A stretch of DNA of 16,374 nt from Verrucomicrobiota bacterium (GCA_023443985.1 JAEZSJ010000212.1:1-16374); one strand, 5' to 3'; shown: positions 7,722-15,742, numbered from the stretch's first letter. The notes: a model not told the origin generated them from the letters alone. Program-made: numbers and translations.

Positions 7722-7934
7722 GTGGCGTTCGTTTGACGGCTCTTTTCAGGGGCCGGGCATCCGCATTCAACCGCAAAGTACGGAACTGGTTCCAACGGTT
7801 CAAAGATGCCCATGGACGGCCGACCATCGCTCCCGGCGGGCCGCAAAAATCGTCGTTTCGACACCGACACAGCGCGCCGCCCGGCCCTGCAATTTTGCGC
7901 TGCAATTCCCCCGGCGATGCTTCACCGTGCTCGA

Positions 7935-8678
7935 ATGCCCCACCGAACTCTGTCTCTCGACGAGGTCGCCGATTATCTCCATCTGCGACGCGAAGAGGTC
8001 GAACGCCTCGTCAAGTCCAGCGACATGCCGCACACCATCCGCGGTGGGCGGGCGCTCTTCCTCCGCGGCGACATCGACGCGTGGGCCTCCTGCCGCATCC
8101 TCGGTCTGCCCGACCGCCGCCTCACGGCCTTCCATGAGCAGACGACCACCCGGCTCCGCGAGATCCGCGACGAGGATGCACTCATGCCGGAGCTGCTGCG
8201 CACGGAGTACATCGACATGAACCTGCCCTCGCGCACCAAGTCCGCCGTCATCCGCGACATGGTGGACTTCGCCGCGCGCGTGGGGCATGTGAACGAGCCG
8301 AAGGCGCTGCTCGAGAGCGTGCTCGCCCGCGAGGAACTGTGTTCGACCGCTCTGCCCGGCGGCATGGCGCTCCTGCATGCGCGGCACCACGACGAGTACC
8401 TGTGCGACCGCTCGTTTCTCCTGCTCGGCCGTACGATCGCCACGATTCCCTTCGGCGCCTCCGACGGCGGCCACACCCGGCTGTTCTTCCTGCTCTGCTG
8501 CCAGGACGACACGCTCCACCTGCACACCCTCGCCCGACTGTGCATGATGGCGGCCAAGACCGACCTGCTCGCCCAACTCTGGCACGCACCCGACGCCGAA
8601 TCCGCCCACGCGATCCTCGGCGAATGCGAGCAGACGACGCTGCTCGGCAAGGCCGCCGTCCGCGCCGAGACGGACTGA
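7935..8678 (+). CDS. HTH (excisionase/MerR-type) - PTS IIA (PtsN-like) fusion regulator
   Basis: A 247-residue two-domain protein. Residues 1-58 carry an excisionase-type winged HTH: RTLSLDEVADYLHLRREEVERLV, then GGRALFLRGDIDAWASCRILGL. A linker follows (59-95), then a fructose/nitrogen-type EIIA domain (about 96-240) with KALLESVLAREELCSTAL (123-140) and GGMALLHARHHDE (142-154). His148 sits where EIIA domains carry the phosphorylated histidine. Chlamydial PtsN paralogues with the same fusion are known, which suits a PVC-group host. The protein probably senses PTS phosphorylation state and binds DNA or another target (inference). The frame stays open upstream, with ATGs at 7806 and 7917; 7935 is chosen because it starts directly at the HTH in the family's usual way (MPHRTLSLDE). 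It is divergent from the kinase gene across about 213 bp in which I see no confident promoter. Confidence 0.88.
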   Translation: MPHRTLSLDEVADYLHLRREEVERLVKSSDMPHTIRGGRALFLRGDIDAWASCRILGLPDRRLTAFHEQTTTRLREIRDEDALMPELLRTEYIDMNLPSRTKSAVIRDMVDFAARVGHVNEPKALLESVLAREELCSTALPGGMALLHARHHDEYLCDRSFLLLGRTIATIPFGASDGGHTRLFFLLCCQDDTLHLHTLARLCMMAAKTDLLAQLWHAPDAESAHAILGECEQTTLLGKAAVRAETD

Positions 8679-8773
8679 GCCGGCCGGTGCCCCGAGCTCG
8701 CGCCCGTCCGGCAACTTCGCTCTTCCCTCGCCCGGCAGTCGGCCCCAGCCTGCGCGCCGCTCCTCGCGTCGCC

Positions 8774-9265
8774 ATGCTTCCCTACAAGATCAGCGTCCTC
8801 GTCTTCGTCGAAAACCGCGCCGGTGAACTCCTCCTGATCGAGCGCGCCAAGGCGCCCAACGCCGGTCTCTGGAGCCCCATCGGCGGCAAGCTCGAGATGC
8901 AGCTCGGCGAATCCCCCTTCGAGTGCGCCGCGCGCGAGGTCGGCGAGGAGATCGGCCTGTCGATCGTCGCCGAGCGCGATCTCCATCTCTTCTCGATGAT
9001 CGCCGAGAAGGCCTACGAGGGCCAGGGCCACTGGCTCATGTTCCTCTTCCGCTGCCGCGTGCCGATCGACACGCTCCCGCCGCACATCCACGAGGGCCGT
9101 TTCGCGTTCTACTCCCGCGCCGCGATCGACAAGTTGCCGCTGCCCGAGACCGACCGTCAGGCGCTCTGGCCGATCTGGGACCGCCACCGCGACGGTTTCG
9201 TCGCCCTGCGCGCCGACTGCCACCCGTCGCAGAAGCTCGATGTCGTGATCGAGCAGGTCCTGTAG
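8774..9265 (+). CDS. Nudix hydrolase
   Basis: A 163-residue protein with a Nudix fold; such enzymes hydrolyse a nucleoside diphosphate linked to another group, using Mg2+ or Mn2+. The Nudix box spans residues 38-61, beginning GGKLE and ending REVGEEIGL, with all catalytic glutamates present. Between GGKLE and GES there are three residues (MQL) where the canonical box has one, giving a two-residue insertion. The N-terminal YKISVLVFVENRAGELLLIERAK and the C-terminal half, with LFSMIAEKAYEGQGHWLMFLFRC, are usual for the fold. The substrate cannot be predicted. Start ATG at 8774-8776, after the 95-bp spacer that follows the HTH-EIIA gene on the same strand; the two may be cotranscribed. The open frame extends far upstream but lies inside the HTH-EIIA gene. 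Confidence 0.92.
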   Translation: MLPYKISVLVFVENRAGELLLIERAKAPNAGLWSPIGGKLEMQLGESPFECAAREVGEEIGLSIVAERDLHLFSMIAEKAYEGQGHWLMFLFRCRVPIDTLPPHIHEGRFAFYSRAAIDKLPLPETDRQALWPIWDRHRDGFVALRADCHPSQKLDVVIEQVL

Positions 9266-9268
9266 GCC

Positions 9269-9308
9269 GGGGGCGTCGCCCCGCCTTCGAGTCCGCGTCG
9301 CTCCGCGG
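9269..9308. repeat. Two short stem-loops in the Nudix/DUF2293 convergent gap
   Basis: GGGGC (9270-9274) pairs with GCCCC (9278-9282) over a three-base loop, and CCGCG (9293-9297) pairs with CGCGG (9304-9308) over six bases. They begin right after the Nudix stop codon, and the 84-bp gap is bounded by the convergent DUF2293 gene. The GGCCGGGGGCGTCGCCCC pattern resembles small dispersed repeats of this lineage. No T-run follows, so termination is possible but not shown. Confidence 0.3.
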
Positions 9309-9349
9309 TCGATACAGGAAGCACCACGTACCACCGCCACCTGCCAGGA

Positions 9350-10072
9350 TCACACCAGGGCCTGCTGCAGCGGGCACGAAGCCGGATCCACCGAGGATCC
9401 CCGGCGATAGCGCTCGAGCAGGGCCACCGAGCGTTGGGCCAGACGGCGCCGTACCTCGCGGCGTGCGCCCTTCACGCGGGCGATCTCCATATTGTCGTAC
9501 CCGGTCGTCTGGTGCCGCATCCAGGCGATGGTGGCGGCCTCCGCACGCTCGGCGACCGGGATGCGCTCCGTGCGCGCCACCGTGCCGCTGCCCACCGGCG
9601 TCGCGTGCATCGTGATACGATCCGCCAGTCGCTCGGCGAGCCCGCGGTGGTCGGGATGGAATGCGAGGTAGGCCAGCACGGCGGTGCGGAAATCGGCGAC
9701 ATACTCGACCTGCTCCGCCGCGCGCCGGGCGCGGCCCGCGTCGAGCTTGCGCTGGTAGGCCGGGTCGGCGCGCTCCGCGAGGAGCTCGGCCCGCAACGCC
9801 GCAATCCGCGCCGCCGGCGCCCAGATGCCGCGGGAGAACCGCTTGTTCCCCTTCAGCTCGATCACCGTCCACGACGGCCCGTCGGCCTTGATCCGCCGGC
9901 TCAACGCCGCGTCGCCGGGCGGGAGCAGGTCCCAGTCGGCGGGCACCGTCAGCACACGCCCGCTGCGGTCGACCACGCGACGCGGTGCGGAGAACGGCCG
10001 GACCTCGAGGCTTGCGGGCGGCGGTGCGACGCCGTTACGGGGCGAGTCCGGGAGTGGCGATTCAGATGGCAT
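9350..10072 (-). CDS. DUF2293 domain-containing protein
   Basis: A 240-residue basic, soluble protein of unknown function. The C-terminal part (about 142-223) fits DUF2293, with the characteristic AATIAWMRHQTTGYDNMEI (179-197) followed by a basic helix with REVRRRL and ALLERYRRG. The N-terminal part has a predicted strand-rich segment (RRVVDRSGRVLTVPADWDLLPPGDAAL, about 31-57) then a charged helical region (85-125) rich in Arg and Ala. Residues 1-25 are Pro/Ser-rich and probably disordered. No catalytic motif can be recognised; the basic surface would fit nucleic-acid binding, but this is speculation. Start ATG at 10070-10072. It is the last gene of a possible FN3 protein-RidA-DUF2293 run, 107 bp after RidA. 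Confidence 0.8.
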   Translation of the reverse strand: MPSESPLPDSPRNGVAPPPASLEVRPFSAPRRVVDRSGRVLTVPADWDLLPPGDAALSRRIKADGPSWTVIELKGNKRFSRGIWAPAARIAALRAELLAERADPAYQRKLDAGRARRAAEQVEYVADFRTAVLAYLAFHPDHRGLAERLADRITMHATPVGSGTVARTERIPVAERAEAATIAWMRHQTTGYDNMEIARVKGARREVRRRLAQRSVALLERYRRGSSVDPASCPLQQALV

Positions 10073-10179
10073 GGTGTGGCCGCAGGTGGCTGCGAAGGTG
10101 CCGAGGGTGGCAGCAATGCTCCGCCGACAGCAAGCCGGCGGGGGCGCAGTGCCGTTCCGGGCGGGGCGCGCCCGCCGGC

Positions 10180-10641
10180 TCAGCCCTTCAACTCGACGAT
10201 CACCTGGATCTCGACCGTGCAGTTGCGCGGCAACCCGGCCACCGCCACCGCGGCGCGCGCGTGTTTGCCGGCGTCGCCGAAAAGCTTCACGAACAGGTCC
10301 GAGGCACCGTTGATCACCGCGGGGCTCTCGGCGAAGCCGGACACCGCGTTCACGAAACCGCTCACGCTCACGAAACGCGCGACGGCATCAAGGCTGCCCG
10401 CGGCGGCCTTGATGTTCGCGAGTGTGTTCAGCGCACAGACCTTCGCCGCCTCGTAGGCGCTGTCGACCGTCTGCTCGCCGCCGACCTGGCCCACGTGGGT
10501 GACCTGCCCGTCGCGCACGCAGATCGTGCCGGCGAGAAAGAGCAGGTTGCCGGAGCGCACGAACGGCAGGTAGTTGCCGGCTGCTGACGGAGCGGCGGGG
10601 AGTTGGAGACAGAGGGCGGAGAGTTTGGCTTCGATGCTCAT
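10180..10641 (-). CDS. RidA/YjgF family protein (enamine/imine deaminase type)
   Basis: A 153-residue protein of the RidA (YjgF/YER057c/UK114) family, whose typical members hydrolyse reactive 2-aminoacrylate and related imines made by PLP enzymes. The sequence follows the longer YjgF subgroup: NYLPFVRSGNLLFLAGTI (23-40), then EQTVDSAYEAAKVCALNTLANIKAAAGSLD (56-85), FVSVSGFVNAV (90-100) and the C-terminal AAVAVAGLPRNCTVEIQVIVELK (130-152). The arginine that binds the substrate carboxylate in active members may correspond to Arg139, which I cannot confirm without alignment. The frame is open upstream, but the ATG at 10639-10641 gives the normal length and start MSIEAKLSAL. It lies downstream of the secreted FN3 protein and upstream of the DUF2293 gene on the same strand; a functional link is not evident. 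Confidence 0.92.
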   Translation of the reverse strand: MSIEAKLSALCLQLPAAPSAAGNYLPFVRSGNLLFLAGTICVRDGQVTHVGQVGGEQTVDSAYEAAKVCALNTLANIKAAAGSLDAVARFVSVSGFVNAVSGFAESPAVINGASDLFVKLFGDAGKHARAAVAVAGLPRNCTVEIQVIVELKG

Positions 10642-10730
10642 GGCGGAAGAGGTGTGCGGGAAGGAATCGACGGCACTGGCAGAAGAGCCGATCGCGGGGA
10701 GTTGTCGACGCCAAGCTCGCGCACGCGGGC

Positions 10731-10753
10731 GGTCGGCCAAAGGTCGGCCGACC
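10731..10753 (-). terminator. Stem-loop after the secreted FN3 protein gene
   Basis: GGTCGGCC (10731-10738) pairs perfectly with GGCCGACC (10746-10753) over a seven-base loop, an 8-bp stem. Within it 10742-10753 (GGTCGGCCGACC) is itself a perfect 12-base palindrome. It lies 30 bp past the stop of the FN3 protein gene and 90 bp before the RidA start. It has no U-tract, so a Rho-independent terminator is possible rather than established. It could also be an operator or an mRNA stabilising hairpin. Confidence 0.4.
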
Positions 10754-10783
10754 GGGCGCCACAGGTTTCGCCGCCGGGGCCGC

Positions 10784-13528
10784 TCAAGGCTGCTCCAGCT
10801 TCAGGCGGTAGAAGGCTCGCGCTGTCCCGGCCGGCGGTTGCACCCGCCACGCCACCTCCTCAAGCCCGCCTCCGACCTCGACCACGGCCTCGGTGAGGTC
10901 GGCCGCCGGCACCGCCTCCCAACTCGCGAGGTCGGCGGAGCGCTCGAGGGCGAACGTCACACCGCTGGTGCCGGTCGGCCGGCGGAAGACCAGATCCACC
11001 TCCCCGGCCCCGCGGTTCGCGCAGCGCAGGGCGCCCGCCAGACCGGAACCGGCCTCGTTCGGATCGGTGCCCAACGCATATTCGAAGAGGTTGATCAGGC
11101 CGTCGCCGTCGGGATCGGCGCCCCGCCCCCACTCCGTGCCCTCGCGGGCGGGGTCCGCCAGTTGGCCGTCGGAGAACCGGCCGTGGATCCAGAGCTCGTA
11201 GAGGTTCGGCGCCGCCTCGTCGGTGTACTCGATCTCCAGGTACGGTCCGGGGTTGTACTCCGACGCCTTCAACCCGATGCCCGTCACCGGGCTGCGGTCG
11301 ATGACGAGGCCGTGGTTCGGCACGGTGCCCGCGGCCCATTTCTGCACGAGCAGCGTGAGATCGACCGCCGGATAGTAGACATGGTCCCAGTTTGCCGAGC
11401 CGGACTGGTGCAGGATCCGCCCGACCAACTCCCCCCGGTCGCCGCCGGCCGCGGCCCAGGGCACGCCGGCGGCAGCCTGGTTCCAGGTCACCGCGCTCTC
11501 GGTCCAGCCGCTGGTGAGACGCCGCAGGTCCAGGTACTGCCCCGCCTGGTAGCTCGTCTGGTTCCAGACATAGAACCACGCGGTGGCCGACACGATCCGG
11601 CGGCCGTTCAACGCCGCGGGCAGATTGTACCGGATGACGAAACGATCGATCGTGCCGACATAGCCGGTGTTGCCCCGGTTGGTGTTCGGCTCGCTGGCCG
11701 CGATGAACGCGTCCTCGATCGCGGAGGTGCCCTCCAAGCGGAGCGAGTAGATCGTCTGCCCGCCGGCGAGCGTGCGGACCACCACCGCGGCGCTCCGCTC
11801 CGACTCGTTGTTCGAGGGATCGAACGCGCTCACGGTGTAGCTGTAGTCGGTCTCGGCGCTCAGGCCGGTGTCGCTGAAGCCTGTGGCGGTCGTGGTGGCC
11901 AGCGGCGCGCCGTCGCGATAGATCCGGTAACCGGCAACGGAACGGTCGTCGCTCGACGCGTTCCACGCCAACTGCGCGGTGGTGGCGGTGATCGCGCCGG
12001 CCGAGAGGCCGGTCGGGACGCTCGGCGGCGTGGTGTCCGCGAGGTCGGCGGTCTGCACGGTGATTCCGGCGGACAGCGCCGACTCGTTGCCGGCGGCATC
12101 CCGGGCGGCGACGGTGTAGCCGTAGCTCGTGCCCGGAGTCAGGCCGGAGTCGTCGAACGCGGTGCCGGCCACCGTCGCGCACAGCGCGTTGTCACGGTAG
12201 ACGCGATACTCCGTCACGCCCACGTTGTCGCTGGAGGCCGTCCAGGTGAGCGGGACGGTGGTCGTCGTGACCGCGCCGGCCGCGAGGTTCGTCGGCGCGC
12301 TCGGCGGCGCCGTGTCCACGGCAGCGGGGGTCTCGACCACGAGCGGGTCGCTGTCGGCGGAGACGAGCGTGGCGCCGTTCACTGCCTGCACGGTATAGGT
12401 GTAGGTGGTGGCGCTGGCCACCGTGGCGTCGGCGTGGCTGGTCGCGGGGGTGTACGCCAGGAATGAGCCGTCGCGGAGCACCCGGTATCCGGCGATAGCC
12501 GACTCGGGATCGGCGGCCGGGGCCCAGGCGAGCTCGACCCGGTTGTGGAACGCGCTCGTCGCGTGGAGACTGGCCGGCACGCTCGGCGGCGTCGTGTCGG
12601 CGACCGGGCCGGCCCAGCCGGCGATGCGGGCGAAGAGCCACCAGGCGGCATAGGCCTTGCGGTTCGCGTTGAGCGGCTGGGAGTGCGCCGAGCCGCAGGA
12701 ATACCAGTCGACATCCTGCGTGTGGGTGTCTTGCCAGGCGGTGGCCCAGTTGCGGTCGCGACTGCCGTTGGCGTCGGAGTCGTAGCTGCACTCGTCGTTG
12801 GCGAGCAGCTCCATGTAGTTTACCAGCCCGTCCGGGTCGTAGCTCTCGATGTCGGCGAAGTCGAAGAGCGTCTTGTTGTTGGTGCGGCAATAGTCGCGGA
12901 TCTGGTTGTTGCGCACGTTCACGGTGCCGGCCACGCCGGAGCCGTCGAGGTGCCCGGTCATGTAGATGAAACGAACTCCCGGATACTCGGCCTCGAGTCC
13001 GCTCATGAGGTCGAGATACAGCTGGATCTCGGCCTGGGTGCCGGCGACCTGGCCGCACCACGACCACATGATGACGTTGATCGTCGGCTGGGCGGTGCCG
13101 CGGCCTTCGGCGTTGGGGGCGCCGAGGTAGGTGCGGGTCGCGGCCGCCCAGGCGGTGCGGTTGGGGTTTCCCAGATCGCTGGCCTGGTTCGTGCCGCCGA
13201 AGTTGCCGTAGTAGTCGCGGTAGTCCAGCGCACCGCCGGTGCCGCCGTGGTTGAGGGCGAAGAGGTTGTCCGGGAAGCCGTCGGTCGTCTTGCGGTTCAT
13301 GAACCCGACCAGCCCGTTGAGGCCGTCGGTGACCTGGCTTCCGTGCGAGGTGTGGCCGTAGGCGATGTGCAATGTCGCCTTGGCCTGGAGGATTGCCGCC
13401 TCGGGGATGGCGGTGATGTCGGCGCGGGTGTGGTCGGCGATGATGCCCTGGGCGGCGGCCGGGCTGAGGAGCACGCCGAGCGCCGCGACCACGAGCGACG
13501 TCAGGGCAAGGATACGCGAGCGATTCAT
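10784..13528 (-). CDS. Secreted multidomain protein: unassigned N-terminal domain, three FN3 repeats, DNRLRE-like domain
   Basis: A 914-residue exported protein. A signal peptide spans about residues 1-27 (MNRSRILALT... AAAQG). Residues 28-308 form a domain I cannot name with certainty; it contains LHIAYGHTSHGSQ (53-65), INVIMWSWCGQVAG (150-163), TGHLDGSGVAG (191-201) and LFDFADIESYDPDG (221-234), reminiscent of SGNH/GDSL-type esterases. Three FN3 domains follow, about 310-402, 403-497 and 498-587, with DNA-level repeats at their joints. Residues 595-770 resemble the DNRLRE beta-sandwich found in extracellular proteins (DAFIAASEPNTNRGN, FVIRYNLP, LTSGWTESAVTWNQA). The tail has a calcium-binding-like DPDGDG loop (805-810) with LINLFEYALGTDP and ends FYRLKLEQP, as many secreted Verrucomicrobiota proteins do. 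No LPXTG or PEP-CTERM signal is seen. Likely an extracellular enzyme or binding protein acting on carbohydrate (inference). Start ATG at 13526-13528. Confidence 0.9.
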   Translation of the reverse strand: MNRSRILALTSLVVAALGVLLSPAAAQGIIADHTRADITAIPEAAILQAKATLHIAYGHTSHGSQVTDGLNGLVGFMNRKTTDGFPDNLFALNHGGTGGALDYRDYYGNFGGTNQASDLGNPNRTAWAAATRTYLGAPNAEGRGTAQPTINVIMWSWCGQVAGTQAEIQLYLDLMSGLEAEYPGVRFIYMTGHLDGSGVAGTVNVRNNQIRDYCRTNNKTLFDFADIESYDPDGLVNYMELLANDECSYDSDANGSRDRNWATAWQDTHTQDVDWYSCGSAHSQPLNANRKAYAAWWLFARIAGWAGPVADTTPPSVPASLHATSAFHNRVELAWAPAADPESAIAGYRVLRDGSFLAYTPATSHADATVASATTYTYTVQAVNGATLVSADSDPLVVETPAAVDTAPPSAPTNLAAGAVTTTTVPLTWTASSDNVGVTEYRVYRDNALCATVAGTAFDDSGLTPGTSYGYTVAARDAAGNESALSAGITVQTADLADTTPPSVPTGLSAGAITATTAQLAWNASSDDRSVAGYRIYRDGAPLATTTATGFSDTGLSAETDYSYTVSAFDPSNNESERSAAVVVRTLAGGQTIYSLRLEGTSAIEDAFIAASEPNTNRGNTGYVGTIDRFVIRYNLPAALNGRRIVSATAWFYVWNQTSYQAGQYLDLRRLTSGWTESAVTWNQAAAGVPWAAAGGDRGELVGRILHQSGSANWDHVYYPAVDLTLLVQKWAAGTVPNHGLVIDRSPVTGIGLKASEYNPGPYLEIEYTDEAAPNLYELWIHGRFSDGQLADPAREGTEWGRGADPDGDGLINLFEYALGTDPNEAGSGLAGALRCANRGAGEVDLVFRRPTGTSGVTFALERSADLASWEAVPAADLTEAVVEVGGGLEEVAWRVQPPAGTARAFYRLKLEQP

Positions 13529-13658
13529 GATGATACGGGTTCGCTGGCCGGGTTTGCTGTCGCCGCCTGGTGGCGGGGACGACTGCCGGCATCTTCACCG
13601 TCGCGCCCGGCCCGCAAAGCGCGAACTCCCCGTCCCTCACCTTGTAACGGAAAATTGA

Positions 13659-15614
13659 TCAACCCGCCGCCGTCCGGCCGATACGCAGAGCGCGTGCGGC
13701 CACGACCGCGCTCGAGCCGAGCATGAGCAGCGCCGCGGCCACCGGATGCAGCAACCCGCCGGCCGCCACCAGCATCGCCACGGTGTTGTAGGCCGCCGCG
13801 AAGCGCAGGTTCGCGCCGATCCGCAGGCGCACTTCGCGCGCCTGCGTGACCGCCCGCGGGAGAAAACGCAGGTCGGCGCCGAGGAAGACCGCCGGCGCGG
13901 TCGCGCGGGCGAGCGCCGCCCCGCCTCCCATCGCGATCGCGCAGTCGGCCGCGCTCAGCGCCGCCGCGTCGTTGATCCCGTCGCCGAGAAACACCGTCAC
14001 ATGACCTTCGCGACGGAGCGCCTCGACCCGCGCGCGTTTCTCCTCGGGCCGCAGGGCGCCGCTCCAGCGCACGCCCGGGAACGCGCCGCCCGGGGCGGCC
14101 GTGTCGCCCGTGAGAATCTCCGCCCCGATCCCCAGGGCCCGCAGTTGCGCAAACACCTCCTCGGCCCCCGCGCGCCACGCCTCGCCGAGTGTGACCAGCG
14201 CCGTCGGCACGTCGTCGACCGCCACCCCGATCGTGCGCGCCGCCTCGCCACCGGCCTCCGCGCAACCGGTCCATTCCGGTGCCCCGATCCGGATCGCCCG
14301 CCCGTCGACGCGGCCGAGCACCCCCAGCCCGGGCTCGATGCGCACCGCCTCGGCCGCCGGCGTCGGGTCGCCCGGCTGCGCGGCCTGCGCGAGGGCGCGC
14401 GCGACCGGATGTTCGAGACCGCGCTCCATCGCCGCCACCGCGGCGCGTGTCCAACCTTCGCTCACGCCCGCGCCGGGCCTCTGGCGCCAACCCAGGACCG
14501 TCAGCCGCTCCGCCGACAGCGTCCCAGTCTTGTCGAAACAGACGTGGTCGGCGCGCGCCAGGGTGTCGAGCACGTCGCCGGTGCGGGCGACGAGGCCGAG
14601 GCCCCCGAGCGCGGCAAGCCCCTGCCAGACGGCCAACGGCGTCGCCAACCCGAGGGCGCACGGACAGGCGACGAGCAGCACCGCCATGCTGGTGAACAGG
14701 CCCTCGACCCAGCCGGCGCGCCAGCTCCAGAACCCGAAGGTCGCCGCGCTGACCAGCAGCACGAGCGGCAGGAAACGCGCCGCCAACCGGTCCGCCTGCA
14801 ACTGCAGCTCCGATGGCGCCAAGCGCGCCGCGTGGACCTCCGCAAGCACCGCATCGAGCCGCCGGGAGCCCGTCCCCGCGACCACCTCGATCTCGAGCGT
14901 GCCATCGACCGCGTACGTGCCGGCAAGCACCGTGTCGCCCGGGCCGCGCGCGAGCGGCCGCCACTCGCCGGTCATCGCCGTCTCCTGCACGAAGCTGCGC
15001 CCCGTGCGCACGATGCCGTCCACGCTGATCGCCCCGCCAGGGCGCACTCGCACCCGGTCGCCGGGGGCGAGGCTCGCGACCGCCACGACCGCGCCGTCCG
15101 GAAGCTCCGCGCGTTCGTGGCGTTCGCGGGTTTCGTCGACCGCGCGCAGCGCCCGGGCCCGCGAGCGGGCCCCGAGCGTCTTGCCGGCCGCGTAGATCGC
15201 CAGGAGGATCGAGACGACCTCGTAGTACACCGCTCCCGTCCGGGTGAGCGTCGCCGTGAGCGAGGCGCCGAAGGCGCCGGCGAGCGTGACCAGGAAAAGC
15301 TGCTCCACGGTGATGCGCCCCGAACGGGCCGCCGCCCACGCCTCGCGCAACAGCGGCGGCAACAGCAGCGCACAGACGCCGAGCGCGGCCGCCACCAACA
15401 CGCCATGAAGGATCCAATACGCCGAACCCTCGGGCGGCGTGAGGTTGATCGCCAGGCTGGCGACCATGCTCTGGCCCGCGACCGCCGCCGCCACCCCGAT
15501 GCGCCACCACACGCGGCCCAGCGCCGCGGAATCGAGCTCCACGCCCGGCGCCGCATCCGGCACGGCCTCGATGCGGGCGTCGGGGGCGGCTCCGGTCTCG
15601 GGCGTGGTCGGCAT
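13659..15614 (-). CDS. Heavy-metal P1B-type ATPase, Cu(I) type, without N-terminal metal-binding domain
   Basis: A 651-residue inner-membrane ATPase that by its metal-site motifs should export Cu(I). The landmarks are TGEW (215-218, actuator domain), CPC in membrane segment 6 (317-319), the phosphorylation site DKTGT (361-365), the HP pair (402-403), TGD (502-504), GDGIND (544-549), YN in segment 7 (609-610) and M631 with S634/S635 in segment 8. Together CPC, YN and MxxSS are the P1B-1 (CopA/CcoI) metal site. No CxxC heavy-metal domain precedes the first membrane segment (about residue 36), which is unusual for CopA and CcoI. The start is ATG at 15612-15614, preceded by GGGTGGGGA about 6 bases upstream; the frame stays open to 16106 but would overlap another gene. 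TGEWRP instead of TGEPMP is noted. It is divergent from the 148-aa gene. Confidence 0.93.
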   Translation of the reverse strand: MPTTPETGAAPDARIEAVPDAAPGVELDSAALGRVWWRIGVAAAVAGQSMVASLAINLTPPEGSAYWILHGVLVAAALGVCALLLPPLLREAWAAARSGRITVEQLFLVTLAGAFGASLTATLTRTGAVYYEVVSILLAIYAAGKTLGARSRARALRAVDETRERHERAELPDGAVVAVASLAPGDRVRVRPGGAISVDGIVRTGRSFVQETAMTGEWRPLARGPGDTVLAGTYAVDGTLEIEVVAGTGSRRLDAVLAEVHAARLAPSELQLQADRLAARFLPLVLLVSAATFGFWSWRAGWVEGLFTSMAVLLVACPCALGLATPLAVWQGLAALGGLGLVARTGDVLDTLARADHVCFDKTGTLSAERLTVLGWRQRPGAGVSEGWTRAAVAAMERGLEHPVARALAQAAQPGDPTPAAEAVRIEPGLGVLGRVDGRAIRIGAPEWTGCAEAGGEAARTIGVAVDDVPTALVTLGEAWRAGAEEVFAQLRALGIGAEILTGDTAAPGGAFPGVRWSGALRPEEKRARVEALRREGHVTVFLGDGINDAAALSAADCAIAMGGGAALARATAPAVFLGADLRFLPRAVTQAREVRLRIGANLRFAAAYNTVAMLVAAGGLLHPVAAALLMLGSSAVVAARALRIGRTAAG

Positions 15615-15656
15615 GGGCGTTCCCCACCCTCGCCACCGGCGGCGCGGCGGCAAGCC

Positions 15657-15676
15657 CGCACCGGTCGCCCGGTGCG
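15657..15676. promoter_or_regulatory. 20-bp inverted repeat between P-type ATPase and 148-aa gene
   Basis: CGCACCGG (15657-15664) and CCGGTGCG (15669-15676) are perfect inverted repeats with a four-base spacer. They lie 43 bases upstream of the ATPase ATG and 67 bases upstream of the 148-aa gene's ATG, in the 128-bp divergent region, with an AT-richer stretch (15676-15710) beside them. This is a plausible operator for a dimeric repressor or activator, possibly metal-responsive, though no adjacent regulator gene is present. Basis: seen inverted repeat; function inferred. Confidence 0.4.
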
Positions 15677-15742
15677 ACGGTTCTTCACAAAACTTTACGG
15701 AAACAACCCTCCGCCTGCTCTGTCCCAGCCGCGAAACCCGAC

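Noticed and set aside
10574..12466. 630-aa + strand open frame opposite the FN3 protein
   Set aside because: No recognisable domain, extreme Arg/Gly/Val bias, and the opposite strand carries clear signal peptide and FN3 repeats.
13563..13576. Small hairpin CCGCC-TGGT-GGCGG in the FN3 gene leader; considered as a riboswitch
   Set aside because: Only a 5-bp stem and no recognisable aptamer consensus such as c-di-GMP motifs.
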